Shown here: one piece after another, positions 58,709-64,000 of the stretch | How the letters are laid out: each line of letters opens with the position of its first letter | How positions within the stretch are numbered: the first letter of the stretch is position 1 | From: Williamsia maris | GTDB taxonomy: Bacteria; Actinomycetota; Actinomycetes; Mycobacteriales; Mycobacteriaceae | Direction of reading: 5' to 3' | Assembly (NCBI RefSeq): GCF_024171815.1 | Contig: NZ_JAMTCJ010000004.1 | Span: 620,001-684,000 of the forward strand | DNA length: 64,000 bases | Notes under the pieces: model-generated | Told to the model about the DNA's origin: nothing | Database searches by the model: none | The model's input: only the letters and a program-made list of their open reading frames with translations | Position numbers and translations under genes: made by a program

Positions 58709-58897
58709 CTAGATCGTCGGCGGACCCGACAACTTCTCGGACGATTCACCCGATCGGCCGAACCACTTCACGACGGTGAACGCACCGACGGCGAGCAGAC
58801 CGATGACCGCGACGGCGACGAATCCCTTCACCGCCGCCACGATCAGACCGAAGAACAACCACACCACCACGATTGCGAGTGCGATCTTCCACCACAT
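58709..58897 (-). CDS. Small two-helix membrane protein
   Basis: A 62-aa protein with two hydrophobic segments (IALAIVVVWLFFGLIVAAV and VAVAVIGLLAVGAFTVV) and a short charged C-terminus. AGGAGA lies upstream of ATG 58897. I recognise no family. It lies downstream of pspA where mycobacteria keep the membrane partners PspM and PspN, which suggests but does not prove an envelope-stress role. Confidence 0.7.
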   Translation of the reverse strand: MWWKIALAIVVVWLFFGLIVAAVKGFVAVAVIGLLAVGAFTVVKWFGRSGESSEKLSGPPTI

Positions 58898-59036
58898 GAC
58901 ATCTCTCCTTTGCCCGCGCCGGTCGGATACCGGCCCGATGCATCCAGGGTGGCAGCGCGGACACGCCGCGTCACCGCTGCGGAGCGAAGACGGGGGAAAG
59001 ATCAGGGATGACCCTGACGGGGGTGGACGAGATACG

Positions 59037-59840
59037 TCAGGACTGCTCGGGGCGCTTGCGCAGATCCGGGTTGCCCTGCTCGACGGCCGGCGTCGAGGCG
59101 CTCGGACCCGAGATCGCCTCGTTCTGCATCTTCGCGCGGATCTCCTCGAGCCGGGAGTGTCCCGCCATCTGCACCGTCGCCTGCTGGACCTCCATCATCC
59201 GACCGCCGACGGTGTTGCGCGACAGCTCCGCCGAACCGAGCGCCGTCGCGTAACGACGCTCGATCTTCTCGCGGACCTGTTCGAGATTGGGGGTGTTCCC
59301 CGGCGCCGACAGCTCACTCATCTGCTGCAGCGAGGACGACACCTGTTCCTGCATCTTCGCCTGCTCGAGCTGGCTGAGGAGCTTGGTGCGCTCGGCGAGC
59401 TTCTGCTGCAACATCATCGAGTTCTGCTCGACCGCCTTCTTGGCCTGTGTCGCCGCCTGCAATGACTGGTCGTGCAGGTTCTTGAGGTCCTCGACACTCT
59501 GCTCGGCGGTCACCAGCTGCGCGGCGAAGGCCTCTGCGGCGTTGCTGTACTCGAGCGACTTGGCGGTATCGCCGTTGGCGGTCGCCTGATCGGCCAGGGT
59601 GATGGCCTGTCGCGTGTTGGCCCCGAGCTTCTCCACCTCGCCGAGCTGGCGGTTCAGCTTCATCTCGAGCTGGCGCTGGTTGCCGATCACGGCGGCGGCC
59701 TGCTGCGACAGCGCCTGGTGCTGACGCTGGGCGTCCTCGATGGCCTGCTGGATCTGGATCTTGGGGTCGGCCTTCTCGTCGATCGTGGCGTTGCCGTACG
59801 CCATCATGTACCGCCAGGCCTTCACGAATGGGTTTGCCAT
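59037..59840 (-). CDS. pspA: Phage shock protein A (PspA/IM30 family)
   Basis: Membrane-associated ESCRT-III-like protein of 267 aa, almost entirely coiled coil. The N-terminal amphipathic helix ([20 protein letters not shown]) binds stressed membrane. It is the equivalent of Rv2744c, the 35-kDa antigen. ATG 59840 is the start. clgR lies upstream on the same strand, as in mycobacteria. Confidence 0.93.
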   Translation of the reverse strand: MANPFVKAWRYMMAYGNATIDEKADPKIQIQQAIEDAQRQHQALSQQAAAVIGNQRQLEMKLNRQLGEVEKLGANTRQAITLADQATANGDTAKSLEYSNAAEAFAAQLVTAEQSVEDLKNLHDQSLQAATQAKKAVEQNSMMLQQKLAERTKLLSQLEQAKMQEQVSSSLQQMSELSAPGNTPNLEQVREKIERRYATALGSAELSRNTVGGRMMEVQQATVQMAGHSRLEEIRAKMQNEAISGPSASTPAVEQGNPDLRKRPEQS

Positions 59841-60009
59841 TGGTTCCTCGATCTCTCGATTACCGGATCGGAGGCCCCGCCCCGATCCACGGACGGATCT
59901 GCTTGGCACCAATCTAGCCGCTCGGCACCCGGGCGTGGCCGTGACCGACGCACACCGGCGCGGTTGACTCCGGGCTCGTGTGGGCGATCGCCGACGGCGT
60001 GCCGCGGTC

Positions 60010-60315
60010 TCAGGCCGCGGTGAGGGTGGAGGAGTCGGTGGGGGCCGGGATCACGACGCGCGTGTCCTCGGCGATGGTCGTCCGCAGCTTGAGCGAGTTG
60101 CCGACATCGAGCAACACCTCGGCGATCTCCACGTCGAGCGCATCACAGATGGCGGCGAGCAGTTCGCTCGACGCCTCTTTCTGACCACGCTCGATCTCGG
60201 ACAGATACCCGAGGCTCACCCGGGCGTTGCTCGACACCTCGCGCAGTGTGCGTCCCTGATCCGTCCGGACCCGGCGCAGACTGCCACCCAGAGCCTCACG
60301 AAGTAGCACTGCCAT
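60010..60315 (-). CDS. clgR: XRE-family regulator ClgR
   Basis: A 101-aa HTH activator. The core reads [29 protein letters not shown], shown in part: [15 protein letters not shown] is the ClgR signature. It activates clpP/clpC and psp genes in related bacteria. AGGAGG lies 7 nt before ATG 60315. A GGGAAC-type promoter sits directly upstream. Confidence 0.93.
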   Translation of the reverse strand: MAVLLREALGGSLRRVRTDQGRTLREVSSNARVSLGYLSEIERGQKEASSELLAAICDALDVEIAEVLLDVGNSLKLRTTIAEDTRVVIPAPTDSSTLTAA

Positions 60316-60343
60316 TTGAGTCCTCCTCACGTACTCCGGGTTC

Positions 60344-60370
60344 AACGCGGCGAGGGTCGATACAGTTCCC
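60344..60370 (-). promoter_or_regulatory. SigE-type promoter of clgR-pspA
   Basis: On the minus strand GGGAAC (60370-60365), a 17-nt spacer, then CGTT (60347-60344). clgR is a known SigE target in mycobacteria. The start codon is 28 nt downstream. Confidence 0.75.
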
Positions 60371-60408
60371 GATCCCCGTCCTATTCTCGTTGATCCGCCG
60401 AGATCGGT

Positions 60409-61047
60409 TCACCCGGCGTCACGTGCGCGCGCCGTGCCCTCGGCCCGGAGGCGTACCGCGCGCCACACGTAGTCGAAGCCGGTGATGACGGTGGCCACGA
60501 TCGCCGCGACCATCACCGCGACGGCGATCCAGTGCAGCGGGCCCGGCAGCGGCAGGATGTAGAGCCCGATCGCCACCACCTGCAACAGAGTCTTGAGTTT
60601 GCCGCCGCGACTGGCCGGGATCACCCCGTGGCGCAGCACCCAGAACCGCAGGAGCGTCACCCCGACCTCGCGCGCGATGATCACCGCGGTGATCGCCCAG
60701 TTCAGGTCCCCCAGCAGCGAGAGCGCCACCAGTGCGGAACCGATGAGGGCCTTGTCGGCGATGGGGTCGGCCATCTTGCCGAAGTCGGTGATCAGACCAC
60801 GCTGCCGGGCGATCCGACCGTCGTATCGGTCGGTGATCGCGGCCAGGGCGAACACGGCCCAGGCCGCCACCCGCCACCACGGGTTGTGACCACCGTCGGC
60901 GAACAGTGCGGCCAGGAACACCGGGACCAGCACGATGCGGAAGACGGTGAGGATGTTGGCGATGTTCACGATGGGGACGTTGCTGACCGGATCGGCGATC
61001 GGATCCGCGTCGGTCGGCTTCATCGAGTTCCGCAGGCGATCGGTCAT
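60409..61047 (-). CDS. pgsA: CDP-diacylglycerol-glycerol-3-phosphate 3-phosphatidyltransferase
   Basis: Integral membrane CDP-alcohol phosphotransferase of 212 aa making phosphatidylglycerol phosphate. The full family motif is present: DRYDGRIAR ... GKMADPIADK, with the catalytic acidic residues. Several hydrophobic helices follow. ATG 61047 is used; GTG 61056 is an alternative. It corresponds to Rv2746c (pgsA3) between clgR and argA. Confidence 0.9.
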   Translation of the reverse strand: MTDRLRNSMKPTDADPIADPVSNVPIVNIANILTVFRIVLVPVFLAALFADGGHNPWWRVAAWAVFALAAITDRYDGRIARQRGLITDFGKMADPIADKALIGSALVALSLLGDLNWAITAVIIAREVGVTLLRFWVLRHGVIPASRGGKLKTLLQVVAIGLYILPLPGPLHWIAVAVMVAAIVATVITGFDYVWRAVRLRAEGTARARDAG

Positions 61048-61229
61048 CGCACGCACCCACCGCGCATCGGTACCGATGCCGCGGCGTCACGACATCGCGG
61101 TCGCGCGTCCATGCGTCGCAGATCACCCACTCGGTCAGAATATCCGTGCATCACCCCACCCGACCGCGCAGGTCCACCTGCACGCGGCCATGTGTCCTCG
61201 AACCGGTGCGACCGTACTACTGTGCTCGC

Positions 61230-61748
61230 ATGGCAGACGACGACTCCGCCGGCACCGACATGGTGGTTCGCAGGGCTCGTACCTCCGACGTCCCGCGCAT
61301 CAAAGAGGTCATCGACCAGTACGCGGGCCGGATCCTGCTGGAGAAGAACCTCGTCACGTTGTACGAGGCGGTGCAGGAGTTCTGGGTCGCCGAGATCGAC
61401 GGCGTGATCGTGGGATGCGGTGCGCTGCACGTGTTGTGGGCCGACCTCGGCGAGGTGCGCACGGTGGCCGTGGACACCTCCCACGCCGGGCGGGGCATCG
61501 GCCACCGACTCGTCGCACGGCTGATGGACGTGGCGCGTGAACTGCAACTGACGCGGGTCTTCGTGTTGACCTTCGAGACCCACTTCTTCGCCCGGCACGG
61601 TTTCACCGAGATCGACGGCACCCCGGTGACCGCCGAGGTGTACGAGGAGATGTGCCGCTCGTACGACGCCGGTGTCGCCGAGTTCCTGGACCTGAGCTAC
61701 GTCAAACCCAACACCCTGGGCAACACCCGCATGATCGCCGCGCTCTAG
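61230..61748 (+). CDS. argA: Amino-acid N-acetyltransferase (ArgA, Rv2747-like)
   Basis: Single-domain GNAT enzyme of 172 aa. It has the acetyl-CoA loop HAGRGIGHRLVARL and the later LTFETHFFARHGF. The mycobacterial orthologue acetylates glutamate (and leucine) for arginine synthesis. ATG 61230 is used. Downstream a 14-nt perfect palindrome (61766-61779) sits before the YciI ribosome-binding site. Confidence 0.88.
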   Translation: MADDDSAGTDMVVRRARTSDVPRIKEVIDQYAGRILLEKNLVTLYEAVQEFWVAEIDGVIVGCGALHVLWADLGEVRTVAVDTSHAGRGIGHRLVARLMDVARELQLTRVFVLTFETHFFARHGFTEIDGTPVTAEVYEEMCRSYDAGVAEFLDLSYVKPNTLGNTRMIAAL

Positions 61749-61796
61749 CCCGCCCGGCCCTACCGCCGGCGATCGCCGGGGAACGGAGAACACACG

Positions 61797-62081
61797 ATGA
61801 CCGTGTTCGCAGTGGAGTACACGTACTCCGAGACCACCACCGGCCTGCGCGACGAGCACCGGTCCGACCACCGGGCGTGGCTGGCCCGCCTGGTCGACGA
61901 GGGCACCGTCCTCGAGTCCGGCCCGTACCCCGACGGGAGCGGCGCCCTGCTGATATTTCGCGCCGACGACGCCGACGCGCTCGCGACGATCCTGACCCAG
62001 GACCCGTTCTCCGACGTCGACGCGATCGCGGGGACCCGGGTCACGGAGTGGAAGCCGCTCTTCGGGCCTCTCGCCCCCTGA
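61797..62081 (+). CDS. YciI family protein
   Basis: A 94-aa ferredoxin-like alpha-beta protein. Landmarks are FAVEYTYS, the conserved His-Arg/Asp of DHRAWLARL, and ALLIFRADDADALATIL with DPF. YciI proteins are small and mostly uncharacterised. GGAG lies upstream of ATG 61797. It is convergent with terC. Confidence 0.85.
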   Translation: MTVFAVEYTYSETTTGLRDEHRSDHRAWLARLVDEGTVLESGPYPDGSGALLIFRADDADALATILTQDPFSDVDAIAGTRVTEWKPLFGPLAP

Positions 62082-62090
62082 GACGGGCGA

Positions 62091-62119
62091 ACCCCGCGCC
62101 ACCGTGAGGTGGGCGGGGT
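62091..62119. terminator. Hairpin between yciI-like gene and terC
   Basis: Imperfect inverted repeat: ACCCCGCGCCACC (62091-62103) and GGTGGGCGGGGT (62108-62119) with a 4-nt loop and one bulge. It is placed between two convergent genes. Confidence 0.65.
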
Positions 62120-62143
62120 CCGCGACGCGATCGTCGGCCGCGA

Positions 62144-63148
62144 TCAGGTGCTCGAGACCTCTTCCTGTTCCTTCTTGTCGTTCGACTTGGCCTTGACGAG
62201 GCTGGCCACCGTGGTGATCACCAGGACGCCGACGATGATGCCCAGCGACAGTCCGGTCGAGATCTCCGGGACCTTGATGTGTTCGCCTCCGTTGAGGAAC
62301 GGCAGGGTGTTCTCGTGCAGTGCGTGCAGCACGAGCTTCACACCGATGAAGCCGAGGATGATCGACAGGCCCCACGACAGGAACACCAGGCGATCGAGGA
62401 GTCCGTCGAGCAGGAAGAACAGCTGACGCAGACCCATCAGGGCGAACGCGTTCGCCGTGAAGACGATGTACGGCTCGGTGGTCAGGCCGTAGATCGCCGG
62501 GATCGAGTCCAGCGCGAAGAGAACGTCGGTGAAGCCGATGACGATGAGGACCATCAGCATCGGGGTGGCGAGACGCTTGCCGTTGACCTTGGTGAACAGC
62601 TTGTCGCTGTTGTACTCGTCGGTGGTCCGCAGGTAGCGCTTGACGAAGCGCATGATCGCGCTGTCGCCTTCCTCCTCGTCGTCCTCGGACGACGTGGCCT
62701 CGCGGATGAGCTTGACGGCGGTGTAGATCAGGAACGCGCCGAACAGGTAGAAGACCCAGCTGTAGGCGTTGATCGCGGCCGCACCGACGGCGATGAAGCC
62801 GCCGCGCATGACCAGGGCCATCACGATGCCGAGGAGCAGCACCTTCTGCTGGTACTCCCTGGGGACCGCGAACTTCGCCATGATGATGACGAACACGAAC
62901 AGGTTGTCGACCGACAGCGCCTTCTCGGTGACGAATCCGGCGTAGTACTCACCGCCGTAGGTCCCACCCCACTGCCACCAGACGAAGCCGCCGAAGATCA
63001 GGGCGATCGTGATGTAGACCGCCGACCAGGCGCCGGACTCCTTGAGCGACGGGGCGTGTGGCGTACGCACGTGGGCGAAGAAGTCGAAGATGAACAACCC
63101 GAGGATCACCACGAGGGTGATGATCCAGGTTGTTGCGGACACGTTCAT
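62144..63148 (-). CDS. TerC family membrane protein (Alx-type, metal-ion homeostasis)
   Basis: A 334-aa integral membrane protein with about nine helices. The TerC core motifs are EKALSVDNLFVFVIIMAKF and GFTDVLFALDSIPAI, with the conserved Asp in each. A charged cytoplasmic loop (TSSEDDEEEGDS) is between the halves. Members such as Alx/MntP export or handle Mn2+. GGAGGA lies 7 nt before ATG 63148. A yybP-ykoY-type riboswitch in the leader supports a manganese role. Confidence 0.9.
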   Translation of the reverse strand: MNVSATTWIITLVVILGLFIFDFFAHVRTPHAPSLKESGAWSAVYITIALIFGGFVWWQWGGTYGGEYYAGFVTEKALSVDNLFVFVIIMAKFAVPREYQQKVLLLGIVMALVMRGGFIAVGAAAINAYSWVFYLFGAFLIYTAVKLIREATSSEDDEEEGDSAIMRFVKRYLRTTDEYNSDKLFTKVNGKRLATPMLMVLIVIGFTDVLFALDSIPAIYGLTTEPYIVFTANAFALMGLRQLFFLLDGLLDRLVFLSWGLSIILGFIGVKLVLHALHENTLPFLNGGEHIKVPEISTGLSLGIIVGVLVITTVASLVKAKSNDKKEQEEVSST

Positions 63149-63180
63149 ACAGAAAATCCTCCAGCTGACCGAACACGGGT

Positions 63181-63312
63181 GCCAGAGGTCTCTCCCGCCG
63201 TGTGGCTGACCACTCGGCCGACGTCCCGGAACGCCACATGGTCCCGGTGATGGCACCGGTCCGGTGACGAACGTATTGACGAGATCGCCGCGACAGGGAT
63301 ACTCCCCTCGAA
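63181..63312 (-). ncRNA. yybP-ykoY (Mn2+) riboswitch upstream of terC
   Basis: Read on the minus strand, the leader has GAGGGGAGTA (63309-63300), then CTCGTCAATACG and CACCGG, and closes with GAGACCTC (63193-63186). These are the conserved elements of yybP-ykoY riboswitches in order, and the outer GAGG/CCTC can pair. The class senses Mn2+ and is known upstream of TerC/Alx genes. It ends about 30 nt before the start codon, so translational control is likely. Recognised by eye; not modelled. Confidence 0.75.
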
Positions 63313-63401
63313 AGCAAAATTTACTTTACCTTTGGGCCGACGGTGCTGCCACATGCACAGGTCAGGGGCTTTCGGGTTCGGGCAAATCCGTCACGAGGTG
63401 T

Positions 63402-64000
63402 TCAGTCGGAGTCGTCGCCGCCCGCCACGCCGCCGTTGATCGAGGCGATGACCCCGGCGAGATCCTCCGGCTTGACCAACACCTCGCGCGCCTTCGACCC
63501 CTCGCTCGGGCCGACGACCCCGCGGGTCTCCATCAGGTCCATCAACCGGCCCGCCTTGGCGAACCCGACGCGTAGTTTGCGCTGCAGCATCGACGTCGAT
63601 CCGAACTGACTGCTCACGACGAGCTCGATGGCCTGCAACAGGTCGTCGAGGTCGCCGCCGATGTCGCCGTCGATGTCCTTGGAGTCCGCGACCTTCTGCG
63701 CGGTGACGCCTTCCTGGTACTGCGGGTCGCCCTGTTCCTTGGCGAACTCGACGACCGCCGAGATCTCCTCGTCGGTGATGAACGCACCCTGCATGCGGAT
63801 CGCACGGTTGGCGCCCATCGGGATGAACAGGCCGTCGCCCATACCGATCAGCTTCTCCGCGCCGGGCTGGTCGAGGATGACGCGCGAGTCGGTCAGCGAC
63901 GAGGTGGCGAAGGCCAGGCGCGACGGGACGTTGGTCTTGATCAGACCGGTGACGACGTCGACCGACGGGCGCTGGGTGGCCAGCACGAGGTGGATGCCGG
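63402..64000 (-). CDS. ftsK: DNA translocase FtsK (C-terminal part; 5' end outside window)
   Basis: The visible 198 residues are the end of the FtsK motor and the gamma winged-helix domain: [20 protein letters not shown] (motor), then [19 protein letters not shown] and [13 protein letters not shown] (gamma). FtsK/SpoIIIE translocates chromosomes at the septum. The gene runs off the right edge. The stop is at 63402. It fits Rv2748c order after argA. Confidence 0.93.
   Translation of the reverse strand, partial: GIHLVLATQRPSVDVVTGLIKTNVPSRLAFATSSLTDSRVILDQPGAEKLIGMGDGLFIPMGANRAIRMQGAFITDEEISAVVEFAKEQGDPQYQEGVTAQKVADSKDIDGDIGGDLDDLLQAIELVVSSQFGSTSMLQRKLRVGFAKAGRLMDLMETRGVVGPSEGSKAREVLVKPEDLAGVIASINGGVAGGDDSD

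Noticed and set aside
1-64000. CRISPR arrays, tRNA or rRNA genes, insertion sequences, phage genes
   Set aside because: I saw no spaced direct repeats, no T-loop-bearing cloverleaf, no transposase or integrase motif and no terminal inverted repeats.

Overview
The window is high-GC actinobacterial chromosome with dense genes, GTG starts and many stop/start overlaps. The gene set (MscR for mycothiol, IdeR, ClgR-PspA, a ChiZ-like LysM protein beside lexA) points to the mycolic-acid order Mycobacteriales. The order sigB, ideR, galE, DUF4192, PAC2 ... nrdR, chiZ, lexA ... hflX, dapF, miaA ... miaB, recX, recA, DUF3046, glycosyltransferase ... pspA, clgR, pgsA, argA, ftsK matches the Mycobacterium tuberculosis Rv2710-Rv2748 order as I remember it. 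Presence of gluABCD next to recX-recA recalls Corynebacterium. A Gordonia-like genus is my best guess, not proven. It is a core chromosomal region; I see no prophage, insertion sequence, CRISPR array, tRNA or rRNA.

Layout. 1-10 kb: a two-component system (5' end cut by the window edge), a DUF5685 protein with a very Cys-rich tail, a DUF952 protein, an EamA transporter, small DUF7455/DUF3039/DUF3099 proteins, a RadD-like helicase, a YihY membrane protein and a methyltransferase. 10-24.5 kb: sigB; a GNAT/acyl-CoA-synthetase fusion overlapping an AcuC deacetylase; ideR-galE; DUF4192 and a DUF3558 lipoprotein; mscR plus a metallo-beta-lactamase-fold hydrolase; a PAC2 protein with a DUF3516-type Ski2-like helicase. 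24.5-29.7 kb: an accessory-looking block with an A-T-TE NRPS-like protein, an SDR remnant, an SGNH hydrolase and a class III aminotransferase. 29.8-37.5 kb: hrpA, nrdR, chiZ, lexA, an SDR and a TetR regulator. 37.5-43.6 kb: a complete fructose PTS (ptsI; deoR-fruK-fruA-ptsH). 43.7-51.7 kb: hflX, dapF, miaA, an Rv2728c-like gene, a DUF349 protein, a four-helix membrane protein and miaB. 51.9-57 kb: gluABCD, then recX-recA. 57.3-64 kb: DUF3046, a glycosyltransferase, a small membrane protein, pspA-clgR, pgsA, argA, a YciI protein, terC and the 3' end of ftsK.

Regulation readable from the DNA ties several parts together. GGGAAC-N17/18-CGTT promoters (SigE/SigH type) precede sigB, the PAC2-helicase operon and clgR. 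LexA boxes lie between lexA and chiZ and upstream of recA, and recA also has a RecA-NDp (PafBC-type) promoter. A yybP-ykoY (Mn2+) riboswitch precedes terC. Strong hairpin terminators close sigB, ptsH and gluD/recX. The least described elements are the PAC2-helicase stress operon, the A-T-TE enzyme that lacks the usual amino-acid-binding Asp, and the Cys-rich DUF5685 tail.
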